This document shows, in pieces, positions 15,888 through 23,645 of a stretch of DNA of 32,841 nucleotides; the stretch's first letter is position 1, and every line of letters begins with the position of its first letter. This DNA comes from Clostridia bacterium (GTDB lineage: Bacteria > Bacillota > Clostridia > Christensenellales > Aristaeellaceae): positions 1 through 32,841 of the forward strand of contig JAFWEY010000022.1 in NCBI GenBank assembly GCA_017512675.1, written 5' to 3'. The notes under the pieces are model-generated. The model saw only the letters and a list, made by a program, of their open reading frames with translations. It was not told the origin of the DNA and searched no databases. Made by a program: the position numbers and the translations under genes.

Positions 15888-16334
15888 TCAGGCTTCCCCG
15901 GGCGGATGCGCCTGGATGTACTCGTCGACCAGCCTTGCCGCGTCCCGCACCATATCCTGGCAGGTCTTTCCGGCAGGCCTGGTCCGCTTCGCTCCTTCCA
16001 CGCCCAGAAGCTCCCGGCAGACGATGCTGCCGTTGATTTCCCTGAAGCGGTTCGCGATCTCCTGGAGCGGAGGATAATCGCGCTGGTTCCGCACGGCCTT
16101 GTCCGGCGCGCCTTCGGCGTACAGGAAGCTCATCGCGATGATCGCGCCGGTTACCGCGCCGCACACTTCCCGCATTCCGGCAACGCCGCCGCCGAGGCCC
16201 GAGGAAATCTTGAGCAGCAGGGCCTGATCGATGTTCGTTACGTCGCTGAATGCCGCCAGCACCGACTGGGAACAGCTGTAGCCCCGGGTGTGGAGTTCGT
16301 CGGCGATCGCTTCGTGCGGTGTCATATTCATCAT
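15888..16334 (-). CDS. C_GCAxxG_C_C family redox protein
   Basis: The 148-residue protein has the four-cysteine pattern of this family: Cys21 (YSCSQSV), Cys58 in GGGVAGMREVCGAVTGAI, Cys106 (SIVCRELLG) and Cys125 (GKTCQDMV). Members are common in anaerobes and are thought to be redox-active, but none of the functions is firmly set. It begins 9 bases after the aldo/keto reductase stop codon, and its ribosome site GGAG starts right at that stop, so the two are coupled. Three Met codons lie within the first four codons and I take the first. A small stem (CGTTCG/CGAACG) follows the stop, without a T-run. Confidence 0.88.
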   Translation of the reverse strand: MMNMTPHEAIADELHTRGYSCSQSVLAAFSDVTNIDQALLLKISSGLGGGVAGMREVCGAVTGAIIAMSFLYAEGAPDKAVRNQRDYPPLQEIANRFREINGSIVCRELLGVEGAKRTRPAGKTCQDMVRDAARLVDEYIQAHPPGEA

Positions 16335-16343
16335 CCACTCTCC

Positions 16344-17324
16344 TCACATATAGCGGAACGGTTCGATGATTTCCGAGATTTCGGCGAGCTGTTCTCCGGT
16401 GAGATCCCAATTCATCGCGCGGACGTTTGCTTCGAGCTGTTTGAGCGAGGACGCGCCGCCGATGATCGCGGTGACCGCGTCGTTCTGCCGCAGCCAGTTG
16501 ACGCAGATTTCGTTCATCGGCCGTTCGATCCGGTCGGCAAACGCCTGCAGCCGCTCGTAGCCGGCGTAGTATTTCTGATAGGTTTCGCCGAAGAATTTTG
16601 GGTTTTCGTTGCGGATGTCGGTGGAGGAGAACTTGCGGTCCTTTGTGAACCGCCCTGTGAGCAGACCCTGCATATACGGGCTGTACGGCAGGAAGGCCTG
16701 GCCCATCCTGCGCACGGTGACGAGCATTTCGTCCTCGGTTTTGTATTCCAGCGGGATTCCGTGATAGCTGGAGGTGTTGCGCTCGAGCATGTTGTACAGG
16801 CCCTGTTGGCAATCCACCGGGACGATCGCTTCAAAGGCCGCGACGTCCGCCTGGGAAAAATTGCTCAGCCCGACGTGGCGAATCTTGCCGGCAGCCTTGA
16901 TTTCCTGCAGGGCGCCGGCGGTTTCCTCGATCGGCGTATTGTGATCCGGCCAGTGCAGCTGGTAGATATCGATATAATCGGTCCGCAGGCGCCTGAGGCT
17001 GCCGTCGATTTCCTCCAGAATGCTCTTTCTGGTCAGGCAATTGCGGGTTTTGTGGTTCTCGTCCCACAGGAGCCCGCATTTCGAGGCGATGATCACTTTC
17101 TGGCGCAATCCGCCCTGCAGCGATTTGCCCAGGACCTCCTCGGAGTGATACCAGCCGTAGACGGGCGCCACGTCGAAGAAATTGATGCCCAGATCGACCG
17201 CGGCGTGAATGATGCGGTCCGAATTGCTGTCCTCCGAGCTGTCCCAGTCGCCGCCGAAATTCCAGCAGCCGACCCCCAGCGCGGAAATCTGTTCATCGAT
17301 TCGCTTCACTTTCTTGTAAATCAA
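16344..17324 (-). CDS. Aldo/keto reductase, TTG start
   Basis: The 326-residue TIM-barrel oxidoreductase has the catalytic set Asp51 and Tyr56 (FFDVAPVYGWYHSEEVLG), Lys82 (ASKCG) and His124 (QLHWPD). The NADPH-binding end includes AIIGGASSLKQLEAN. It reduces an aldehyde or ketone, or the reverse, using NAD(P)H. The start codon is TTG (17322-17324), supported by a strong AAAGGAGG eight bases upstream and by no nearby ATG in frame. It lies between lacI and the C_GCAxxG_C_C gene, so it probably belongs to the sugar regulon. The substrate may be the imported sugar or an aldehyde such as the acetaldehyde made by DeoC, which is inference. Confidence 0.92.
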   Translation of the reverse strand: MIYKKVKRIDEQISALGVGCWNFGGDWDSSEDSNSDRIIHAAVDLGINFFDVAPVYGWYHSEEVLGKSLQGGLRQKVIIASKCGLLWDENHKTRNCLTRKSILEEIDGSLRRLRTDYIDIYQLHWPDHNTPIEETAGALQEIKAAGKIRHVGLSNFSQADVAAFEAIVPVDCQQGLYNMLERNTSSYHGIPLEYKTEDEMLVTVRRMGQAFLPYSPYMQGLLTGRFTKDRKFSSTDIRNENPKFFGETYQKYYAGYERLQAFADRIERPMNEICVNWLRQNDAVTAIIGGASSLKQLEANVRAMNWDLTGEQLAEISEIIEPFRYM

Positions 17325-17384
17325 CGCGTTTTCCTCCTTTGCGGTAGTTTCGCCGTAAACACTGCGCTGCCGGTGTCCGGCTGA

Positions 17385-18410
17385 TTATGGCATCCGCCGC
17401 TCGGACCCCTTGAGTACCAGATCCGGCGGATCGACGATTCTCTCGACCGGCCTGTCCGGCGATTCCAGCCGGCGAAAGAGCGCCTGCATAGCCTGCCGCC
17501 CCTGCGACGTTTCATGGCGGTCAAGATAGGTATAAGGCAAACCGTACAGCTCCTGCCCGGCCAGCTTGTCGAAACTGACGAAAGCCACATCCTCCGGGAT
17601 GCGCAGCTTCGCTTTTTCCGCGGCCCGAAGAAATCCGAAAGCGGACAGGTTGTTGGAGAGAACGAAACCCGTGGGGCAGTCTCCCTGCCGGAACCGCTCG
17701 AGCGCCCTTTCGAAGGTGATCCGTTCGTCGAACTTTCCGGGAATGATGTCCTCCTCCCGCAGCGGCATCCCGCTTTCGCGGAGCGCCTGACGCACGCCGT
17801 TCAGCCGCTCCCTGCCGATGAAGAGATCCGGATCGCCGGCGACAACGCCGATTCTGCGGTGGCCTGCGCGAACCAGCGCCCGGGCCGCCATGTACCCGCC
17901 CTTCAGGTTGTCCGACATAACGGTGTCGAACGAGAACGCTTCCAGCGGACGGTCCAGAAGGACGATCGGACAGGAGAACTGATCGAGCAGCCGTCTGAGC
18001 TGTCCGCGCAGCGGCTCCTCGGTGTAATCCGAGGCCGGAATGTATACCAGTCCGCGCACGCGCTGGCCGATCATCGCCCGGAGCGCCCGGAAATCCCGCG
18101 ACGGATCGTTTTCGCTGCTTGAGAGCATCAGCGTGTATCCGCGCTCGTCCACCATTTCCGATACGCCCTTCAGGATCTCGCTGAAAAACTGGTTGCTGAC
18201 CTCGGGAAGGATCAGGCCGATGGTGTCGCTCGCCTGGCGGGACAGGGTTTGGGCCGCCGCCGAAGGGTGATAATTCAGCCGCTCCATGACGCGGACGACC
18301 TTCCGGCGGGTTTCTTCGCTCACATATCCGCTGCTGTTGATTACCCGGGATACCGTGGCCTTGCCCACTGCAGCTTCGCGGGCGATATCGCCGATTGTCG
18401 CGTTGCGCAT
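17385..18410 (-). CDS. LacI-family transcriptional regulator
   Basis: The 341-residue protein starts with a LacI helix-turn-helix (ATIGDIAREAAVGKATVSRVIN, residues 3-24) and hinge (LNYHPSAAAQTLS). A periplasmic-binding-like effector domain follows: DTIGLILPEVSNQFF, VLLDRP, RIGVVAGD, and the C-terminal AFVSFDKLAGQELYGLPYTYL. Of two ATGs, the one at 18408-18410 is chosen because GGGAG lies 6 bases before it, while the ATG at 18416 touches GGGAG. It most likely represses the sugar operon and perhaps the divergent operon, responding to a sugar or phosphosugar. A palindrome just after its own promoter suggests self-repression. The effector is unknown. Confidence 0.93.
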   Translation of the reverse strand: MRNATIGDIAREAAVGKATVSRVINSSGYVSEETRRKVVRVMERLNYHPSAAAQTLSRQASDTIGLILPEVSNQFFSEILKGVSEMVDERGYTLMLSSSENDPSRDFRALRAMIGQRVRGLVYIPASDYTEEPLRGQLRRLLDQFSCPIVLLDRPLEAFSFDTVMSDNLKGGYMAARALVRAGHRRIGVVAGDPDLFIGRERLNGVRQALRESGMPLREEDIIPGKFDERITFERALERFRQGDCPTGFVLSNNLSAFGFLRAAEKAKLRIPEDVAFVSFDKLAGQELYGLPYTYLDRHETSQGRQAMQALFRRLESPDRPVERIVDPPDLVLKGSERRMP

Positions 18411-18436
18411 TGTCATCTCCCGCTTCAGCACGTTTG

Positions 18437-18450
18437 TGGTACCGGTTCCA
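18437..18450 (-). promoter_or_regulatory. Candidate LacI-family operator before lacI
   Basis: The 14-base near-palindrome TGGTACCGGTTCCA (12 of 14 positions symmetric, central ACCGGT) lies about 5-18 bases past the predicted lacI start point. The symmetric shape with a central CG is typical of LacI-family sites. Its place suits autorepression by roadblock. Confidence 0.5.
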
Positions 18451-18461
18451 TCCACTTCCGG

Positions 18462-18490
18462 ATTATATCGGAAAAGGAGGGAACTGTCAA
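18462..18490 (-). promoter_or_regulatory. Perfect consensus sigma-A promoter for lacI
   Basis: On the minus strand TTGACA (18485-18490), exactly 17 bp, then TATAAT (18462-18467). Both hexamers match consensus fully. A perfect promoter for a regulator gene implies that something normally holds it down, probably the operator just downstream. Confidence 0.85.
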
Positions 18491-18669
18491 GATATTTCAA
18501 AAGACTGATTGAAAAACGGCAAATCGCTGCATATTGAACACTGAAATATGGATAAGATGGCAAAGCTGCCCGCCGGAGCGGGGCCAGGCGACCCGCCTGA
18601 GGGGCCGTGCGCGCGGGATTCTCCGCCCGCCGCAGGCCGGCGGGCGGGAGATGGAAAGCACAGCAGCCG
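18491..18669. other. Divergent intergenic region with GC-rich hairpin
   Basis: No gene is seen between the lacI promoter and the promoter of the hydrolase operon. A 10-bp perfect stem with five-base loop lies at 18623-18647 (CCGCCCGCCG / CGGCGGGCGG). It lacks a T-run on either side. It could insulate the two promoters or be a DNA-level structure. Confidence 0.4.
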
Positions 18670-18697
18670 TTGCAGATTTAAAATGTTATGGTATAAT
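18670..18697 (+). promoter_or_regulatory. Promoter of the phosphotriesterase-family operon
   Basis: TTGCAG (18670-18675), 16-bp spacer and a perfect TATAAT (18692-18697) preceded by TG in the extended -10 position. The start codon follows about 65 bases after the predicted start point. Confidence 0.7.
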
Positions 18698-18770
18698 TTA
18701 TCAGACGGCGGAATGGCCGGACGCCCGCTTTCGGCGCGGCGCCCGGTCTGCCAGCGGCGGAGGGATGACA

Positions 18771-19700
18771 ATGGCGCAGCTGATGACAGTCACCGGAACG
18801 ATCGATTCTTCCCAGATGGGATTCTGCCAGATGCACGAACACCTGTTTACGGCCGATACGCCGGCGGCGCGGGCCAACCCGGCGCTTCGGATCGACAGGG
18901 AAGATCTGTCCGCGGCGGAGCTGAAGGATTACCGGGCGCTGGGCGGAGACACGGTTGTGGACTGCCAGCCCGGCGGCGCGGGGCGGGACATTGGAGCGCT
19001 TCGGCGCATCAGCAGGGAATCCGGCGTCAGAATCGTGTCGGTGACCGGCTTTCATATGCCGGTGTTCTACCCGGCGGACCATTGGGTGTTCAGGGAGAGC
19101 GCCGGGGAGATGCGCGGCCGGTTTGAGCGGGAACTGCGTCAGGGCGTTGCGGCGGACGCCGGGGAACCGGTGTTTCCCGGCGCGGTAAAGGCTGCCGTCG
19201 GCAGGGACGGGGCGACCGGCAGGTTTGAGGTTTGTCTGCGCGCTGCCGCTGGCGCAGCGGCGCGCTGCGGCGTTCCGCTGATTCTGCATACCGAATACGG
19301 CATCGGCGCGGTGCGGGCGGTCGGCGTGTGCGAGGAGGAAGGGCTGGATCCGGCGCATATCGCCGTGTGCCACGCGGACCGTCAGGCGGCGGACTTCCGG
19401 ACTCACGAGGAAATCGCCCGAACCGGCGCTTACCTGGAATACGATACCATTGCCCGATACAAATACCACGATGACGAATCGGAGATCCGGCTGATCCGGC
19501 ATATGCTGGACGCCGGCTTCGGAAACAGGCTGCTGATTTCGCTGGATACCACGGCGGCCCGCCTGAAGCGCTACGGCGGCGAACCGGGGCTTGGCTATAT
19601 CCTTCGGGATTTCACCGCGATGCTGGCCGAGTCGGGCGTCGGCACGGGGGAAATCAGCACGATCACACGGGAGAATCCGCGGCGGATTTTTGAATCATAG
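18771..19700 (+). CDS. Phosphotriesterase-family metal-dependent hydrolase
   Basis: The 309-residue TIM-barrel protein keeps every metal ligand of the phosphotriesterase family. His22 and His24 sit in QMHEHLF, Lys140 (the bridging carbamate position) in GAVKAAVG, His173 in LILHTEYG, His201 in AVCHADR and Asp259 in LLISLDTT. Bacterial homologues of this type are usually lactonases or unknown amidohydrolases rather than true phosphotriesterases. The neighbouring shikimate-dehydrogenase-like and sugar isomerase genes suggest a sugar lactone or cyclic acid substrate (inference). The ATG at 18771 lies 6 bases from GGAGGG, while an in-frame ATG at 18765 touches it. It is the first gene of a plus-strand operon divergent from lacI. 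Confidence 0.9.
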   Translation: MAQLMTVTGTIDSSQMGFCQMHEHLFTADTPAARANPALRIDREDLSAAELKDYRALGGDTVVDCQPGGAGRDIGALRRISRESGVRIVSVTGFHMPVFYPADHWVFRESAGEMRGRFERELRQGVAADAGEPVFPGAVKAAVGRDGATGRFEVCLRAAAGAAARCGVPLILHTEYGIGAVRAVGVCEEEGLDPAHIAVCHADRQAADFRTHEEIARTGAYLEYDTIARYKYHDDESEIRLIRHMLDAGFGNRLLISLDTTAARLKRYGGEPGLGYILRDFTAMLAESGVGTGEISTITRENPRRIFES

Positions 19701-19717
19701 AACAGGAGGTCAACACC

Positions 19718-20377
19718 ATGCTTCAGCTTCCCCAACCCGCAAAGACGCCGACCATGTACTTTATCGGCGTGACCACCGGTCAGTCTTCCATTATGCGCAT
19801 TTTCCCCATCTGGGCAAAGGCGCTGGGGCTGGACGCCTGCATCAAAGGCATCGATATCTCTCTGCACGCGCCCGCAGAGGATTACCGCGCGGCGGTGTCG
19901 TTCATCAAAGACGACCCCCTGTCGCTGGGCGCGCTGGTGACCACCCACAAGATCGATCTGTACAATGCCTGCAGGGATCTTTTCGGGTACTTTGATCCGT
20001 ATGCGCTGCAGTTCGGCGAAATCTCGTCGATTTCCAAGCGGGACGGCGTGCTTTGCGGCCACGCCAAGGACCCGATTTCCGTCGGGCTGGCGCTGGATTC
20101 CTTTGTGCCCGCGGATCACTGGAAGCGCTGTCCCGAAGCGCAGGCCTGCGTCCTCGGCGCGGGAGGCAGCTCGCTGGCCGTCAGCGCGTACCTGGCGCAC
20201 GAAAAGCACGGCGATAACGTGCCCGCCCGCATCCACGTGAACAACCGCTCCGTTCCCAGACTGCAGGAGGCCATTCACCTGCTGGAGAACAGCCGTGTGC
20301 CGATGAGCTACAATCTGTGCCCGTTCCCGAATGGAACGACAAAATCGTTCAGGCGCTGCCTGAAGGCTCCATCGTGA
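19718..20377 (+). pseudogene. Shikimate dehydrogenase-family protein, N-terminal part, frameshifted
   Basis: The first 200 or so residues read as an AroE-type protein. A substrate-binding domain carries VTTHKIDLYNA (the catalytic Lys position), and a Rossmann segment CVLGAGGSSLAVSAYLA binds NAD(P). After ENSRVPMSYNLCP the frame runs into non-homologous residues and stops at 20377. The homologous sequence continues one frame over from about 20320, where reading Cys-Pro-Val-Pro-Glu restores the protein. One base appears to be missing in or beside the CCC-GTT-CCC run (20319-20328). The family reduces keto-acid rings, but this branch is not the canonical AroE and its substrate is unknown. The ribosome site AGGAGGT is 7 bases upstream, and the gene starts 17 bases after the hydrolase. 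Confidence 0.8.
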
Positions 20378-20646
20378 TCAACGCGACCGGCATGGGCAAG
20401 GACCGGCCTGGATCCCCGCTGACGGACGAATGTGTGTTCCCCCGGCACGGCATCGTGTGGGAATTCAACTACCGGGGTACGCTGGAATTCATGCATCAGG
20501 CGGAACGCCAGAAGGCGGAGAGGGATCTGACAATCGAAGACGGATGGACCTATTTCATCCACGGATGGACGCAGGTGATCGCCGAGGTTTTCCATACCGA
20601 CATCACCGGCGAGCGCCTTGCCCTGTGCGACAGGCTCGCGCGGTGA
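20317..20646 (+). pseudogene. Shikimate dehydrogenase-family protein, C-terminal part after frameshift
   Basis: This frame supplies the rest of the AroE-type protein: INATGMGKDRPGSPL (the family NATxxG segment), FPRHGIVWEFNYRG, and the closing helix DGWTYFIHGWTQVIAEVF. It has no ribosome site, and the GTG at 20317 is simply where the frame opens. The two parts together would give a protein of about 309 residues, a normal length for the family. The strong conservation on both sides of the break points to a very recent lesion or a sequencing or assembly error. I see no good slippery heptamer for programmed frameshifting. Confidence 0.8.
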
Positions 20647-20688
20647 GGCCCGTTCGCGGCGGATACTGATTCCGAAGGAGGTTTTGGG

Positions 20689-21267
20689 ATGAACACAATC
20701 GCACCGTTCTCTCTGGATTTTGACCTGATTACCGGCATGTGCAAAAGCGGCAGGGCAAAGCCGACGCAGCGCTTCGTTTCCAACATGGTTTCCCAGTTTA
20801 ACGACAGGGCGGCCGCGGAGGCAATCGTCAGAGGCGGCGATCAGCTTCTGTACGAATTTTACGAGCTCAGTCAGATTCCGGAAACCGCCGGCGATCTGAA
20901 GTTCGGCACCAGCATTCTCTACCCCGGCAAGGTGGGGGACGAGTATTTCATGACAAAAGGCCACTTCCATACCATATTGGACACCGGCGAAGTGTATTAC
21001 ACGCTGTCCGGCCGCGGCGCGATGCTGATGGAAACGCCGGAAGGGGAAACCTCGCTGGTGGAAATGACGCCGGGCTCGGCGGTGTACGTGCCGCCGCGGT
21101 GGGCGCACCGCACGATCAACACCGGCGGCGAACCGATGGTCAGCTTTTTCGTGTTCCGCTCCGACGCCGGACACGACTACGGAACCATCGAACAGAAGGG
21201 GTACCGCAAGCTGGTGGTGGAGCGGGACGGGAAACCCGTGATGATCGACAATCCCCGCTGGGCATAG
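20689..21267 (+). CDS. pgiA: Cupin-type glucose-6-phosphate isomerase
   Basis: The 192-residue protein is the small cupin phosphoglucose isomerase best known from archaea. The metal ligands His92, His94, Glu101 and His140 lie in GHFHTILDTGEVYYTLSG and PPRWAHRTIN. Their spacing equals that of the Pyrococcus enzyme, as I recall it. It interconverts glucose-6-phosphate and fructose-6-phosphate using a bound metal. In this operon it may act on another phosphosugar, such as one made from the product of the two preceding genes (inference). The ribosome site AAGGAGG precedes the ATG. The gene follows the broken dehydrogenase by 42 bases and is followed by a strong hairpin. Confidence 0.9.
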   Translation: MNTIAPFSLDFDLITGMCKSGRAKPTQRFVSNMVSQFNDRAAAEAIVRGGDQLLYEFYELSQIPETAGDLKFGTSILYPGKVGDEYFMTKGHFHTILDTGEVYYTLSGRGAMLMETPEGETSLVEMTPGSAVYVPPRWAHRTINTGGEPMVSFFVFRSDAGHDYGTIEQKGYRKLVVERDGKPVMIDNPRWA

Positions 21268-21289
21268 CGCTGTCTTCTGAAACATGCAG

Positions 21290-21321
21290 GAACGCCGCCG
21301 CGCCCCTGCGCGGCGGCGTTC
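21290..21321 (+). terminator. Hairpin at end of the hydrolase-isomerase operon
   Basis: A perfect 14-bp stem (21290-21303 with 21308-21321) with loop CCCT, 22 bases after the stop codon. The stem is very stable but no T-run follows, so termination efficiency is uncertain. Confidence 0.55.
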
Positions 21322-21381
21322 GTCAATACCGGTTTTGAGGAAGCCGGCGGAAAGGCGGCTCCCCGGATACGGAGGCGGGAT

Positions 21382-23043
21382 ATGAAACGGATTCTGATAA
21401 CGGTTTTTCTCCTGCTCGCGCTGCTGGCCGTTTCCTCGCTGGCGGAGCGGGAAATCTACGCGGAGCAGGACGGCGTGCGCGTGTTCCGCGAAAACGGGCT
21501 CGTCGGGCTGATGGACGCGGACGAAAACGTATTGCTGGACGCGCAGTTCAAGGTGATTTACCCGTTCACCGGCGATTACGCGATCGCGGAGAACAGGTAT
21601 TACAATGAGAAAGGCGTGATTTCCAAAGACGGCCGGATCGTGATTCCGTGCGGGTATATGGATCTCTATGTCTGGCCGGAACAGGACCGGGCGACGGCCT
21701 ACACCGATGATTACGAATACGGGCGGTTCGTCGATCTCACCACCGGGGAAAATGTTTTGGAGGGACACTGCATCATCTGGATGGAAGGCGGAGATACCGT
21801 CCGCATGTCCTTCGGCGATTACAGCGGCTGGGATTTTGACGGCCCGTATTGTGTGGAGGAGCCGTTTTACGCGGAGGTCTTCGACGAGCGGATGAACCTC
21901 CGCTTCGGCGTGGACAGGAGAATCATCAAGCGGATGGGCGATGGGTATTACCTGATTGAAAGCAGCGAAGAGGACGCGGGCTGGATTCTTGCGGATTTTC
22001 AGGAGGCATACCGGATCGTTGACGGCGAAGGGCGGGAGGTTCTGGGCGACCTCTGCGCGTATCCATGGGAAGACAGTGACGGGATTCACTACGCCCGCGC
22101 GGTGTGCAATCCGCTCCGGAGCCTGTACGATTCTTTGAAACGCCGGGCTCCCGAGGCTGTCCTCAGCGCACGGGAACGCGTCAAAAAGAGCAAAACCGCG
22201 TTCCGAAGCATAAAACTGCTGCTGAAGAGCGTTGAAGTGCAGGGGATTCTGCATCCGGACGGCAGCCGCATGGAGATCATGGGTTCGGATCTGTCTGCGC
22301 GGGATGAAGACGGGCTCTATCGCGTAAAGCGTGCCGGCCTGTGGGGCTATGCGGACGGGAACGGCGAATGGGTCATTCCCCCGAAGTTTGGTCTCGCTTA
22401 CGGTTTTTCCGGCGGAACGGCAGTCGTCGGCATGAAGGACGGGGACAATTATCTGGCTGACAGGCTGTACTTCCTCGTGGACAGAAACGGCGAACAGGTT
22501 GGGAATCTTACCTGGAGCAGCAGGCAGCTGGATTATGGGATCGTCGGAGACGATGCCGACAATCTGCTGAGCGTAACGCAAATCATTCCCGTTGAAACCG
22601 ACGGGGGCATCGTTTTGTACGACCGCCGCGGGGAACGGATCACGGACGAAGTGTTTTACCGGAAGGAGCGCAGTTTTCCGCGTTCTATGTTGTATCCTGG
22701 TGAAGATGCGTCCTTGCTCGACGTCCGAACGATCGCGGTGAAGGACACCGAAGGGAACGGGTGCCTGATTCGGGATGACGGAACGGTGCTGCTGCGGATG
22801 CCCGGAAGCATTTCTCCGTTCTACGGGGAGAACATGATTGTTGCAGGAAAAAGCGGGACAGAACGCATCATCCGTCTGAACGGCGCTGACGGCTTCGAGT
22901 GGCTGATCGAACCGAAGTACAAGCGCATTTGCTTCTCCGATGGATACGAAGACGTTCTGTGGGCGGAAGAGGAGGACGGCAGCTGCTGGTATCTGAACCG
23001 GAACGGGGAAATCCTCTGCCCGGCCTGGGGATACCACTGGTAA
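21382..23043 (+). CDS. Exported WG-repeat-like protein, function unknown
   Basis: The 553-residue protein has a signal peptide (MKRILITVFLLLALLAVSSLA) and no evident membrane anchor. It contains repeats of the WG type. The clearest are GLVGLMDADENVLLDAQF near residue 39 and GLWGYADGNGEWVIPPKF near 321. Looser units surround them, such as GNGCLIRDDGTVLL and the final GSCWYLNRNGEILCP. Such repeats form beta-propeller-like or beta-solenoid surfaces in secreted Clostridia proteins. Roles proposed for the family are binding or surface display, with nothing specific known. A basic stretch (KRRAPEAVLSARERVKKSK, about 252-270) interrupts the repeats. GGAGG precedes the ATG. It appears to be a single-gene unit. 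Confidence 0.85.
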   Translation: MKRILITVFLLLALLAVSSLAEREIYAEQDGVRVFRENGLVGLMDADENVLLDAQFKVIYPFTGDYAIAENRYYNEKGVISKDGRIVIPCGYMDLYVWPEQDRATAYTDDYEYGRFVDLTTGENVLEGHCIIWMEGGDTVRMSFGDYSGWDFDGPYCVEEPFYAEVFDERMNLRFGVDRRIIKRMGDGYYLIESSEEDAGWILADFQEAYRIVDGEGREVLGDLCAYPWEDSDGIHYARAVCNPLRSLYDSLKRRAPEAVLSARERVKKSKTAFRSIKLLLKSVEVQGILHPDGSRMEIMGSDLSARDEDGLYRVKRAGLWGYADGNGEWVIPPKFGLAYGFSGGTAVVGMKDGDNYLADRLYFLVDRNGEQVGNLTWSSRQLDYGIVGDDADNLLSVTQIIPVETDGGIVLYDRRGERITDEVFYRKERSFPRSMLYPGEDASLLDVRTIAVKDTEGNGCLIRDDGTVLLRMPGSISPFYGENMIVAGKSGTERIIRLNGADGFEWLIEPKYKRICFSDGYEDVLWAEEEDGSCWYLNRNGEILCPAWGYHW

Positions 23044-23086
23044 CCGACGGCACGGAGGAAAGAACACGGCGGAAAAGGAGAATGAC

Positions 23087-23113
23087 AGGGAGCCCGCAAA
23101 GGCCCGGCTCCCT
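23087..23113. terminator. Possible bidirectional hairpin between convergent genes
   Basis: An 8-bp perfect stem (AGGGAGCC 23087-23094 with GGCTCCCT 23106-23113) has an 11-base loop. It lies between the WG-repeat gene and the convergent HD gene. There is no T-run on either strand. Confidence 0.35.
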
Positions 23114-23190
23114 CTGCCGCGAGGCCGGCAGAACGTCCGCCGCTTGTCGGAAGGCCGCGGTTCAGGGCGGATTTGCGCCGACGGACGCAG

Positions 23191-23619
23191 TCAGTATTCC
23201 AGCAGCTTCCTCAGCGCTTTGTTGTACTTTGCCTGGCGTTCGACGTCCTGCATCGTGATTTCGGGAATGCGGCCCAGGTTGCTGTTGTCGATCAGGTCGC
23301 TGATCTTGACCCGGCGGGCGACGGGATTGGCCTTTGCGCGGTCGAGATACTCCTCCCATGTTTCGCCGTCACGGCGGCTGACGGCGTCGACCGCCGCCGC
23401 GGTCTCCGGCCCGAACTGCGCCCGAACGTCCGCGAGGGTCAGATCTGTATCCTCCACCGTGTCGTGCAGCCACCCGACGACCTGTTCCTCGGGAGTTCTG
23501 AGCCGCCCGGCCACGCGCATCGGATGGGTGATATAGGGCATGCCCGATTTGTCGGTCTGCCCTTCGTGCATTTTTTCCGCGAGAGCTTTCGCGGCTTCGA
23601 CGTCTGTGCTGTATGCCAC
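23191..23619 (-). CDS. Small HD-domain hydrolase resembling alarmone hydrolases, GTG start
   Basis: The 142-residue protein is a single HD domain. Metal-binding positions are His32 (YITHPM), His52 and Asp53 in WLHDTVEDTDLT, and Asp108 in KISDLIDN. This arrangement, including HDxxED, is that of the RelA/SpoT hydrolase domain and small alarmone hydrolases that remove pyrophosphate from (p)ppGpp. The segment SRRDGETWEEYLDRA is typical of a widespread uncharacterised subgroup, so (p)ppGpp is a guess. The start is GTG at 23617-23619, preceded by AAGGAG. Frames running further upstream belong to a shadow of the SDR gene. It is the last of four genes in an operon headed by a tRNA-editing protein. 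Confidence 0.85.
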   Translation of the reverse strand: MAYSTDVEAAKALAEKMHEGQTDKSGMPYITHPMRVAGRLRTPEEQVVGWLHDTVEDTDLTLADVRAQFGPETAAAVDAVSRRDGETWEEYLDRAKANPVARRVKISDLIDNSNLGRIPEITMQDVERQAKYNKALRKLLEY

Positions 23620-23645
23620 GGCGCGCGACTCCTTTCGGTGCCGGT

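Noticed and set aside
20320..20345. Programmed -1 frameshift in the shikimate-dehydrogenase-family gene
   Set aside because: No X-XXY-YYZ slippery heptamer or following pseudoknot is apparent at the break, and homologues of this family are normally one frame. A lost base is simpler.
21327..21340. CAATACCGGTTTTG as a second operator like the one before lacI
   Set aside because: It shares the central ACCGGT and symmetry but not the outer arms, and stands before a WG-repeat gene with no sugar role. Short ACCGGT palindromes also occur inside coding sequence, so chance is likely.
20308..23067. Minus-strand open frame of 919 codons
   Set aside because: It runs opposite the isomerase and WG-repeat genes, which have ribosome sites, signal peptide and known motifs. 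Its own product shows no recognisable family.
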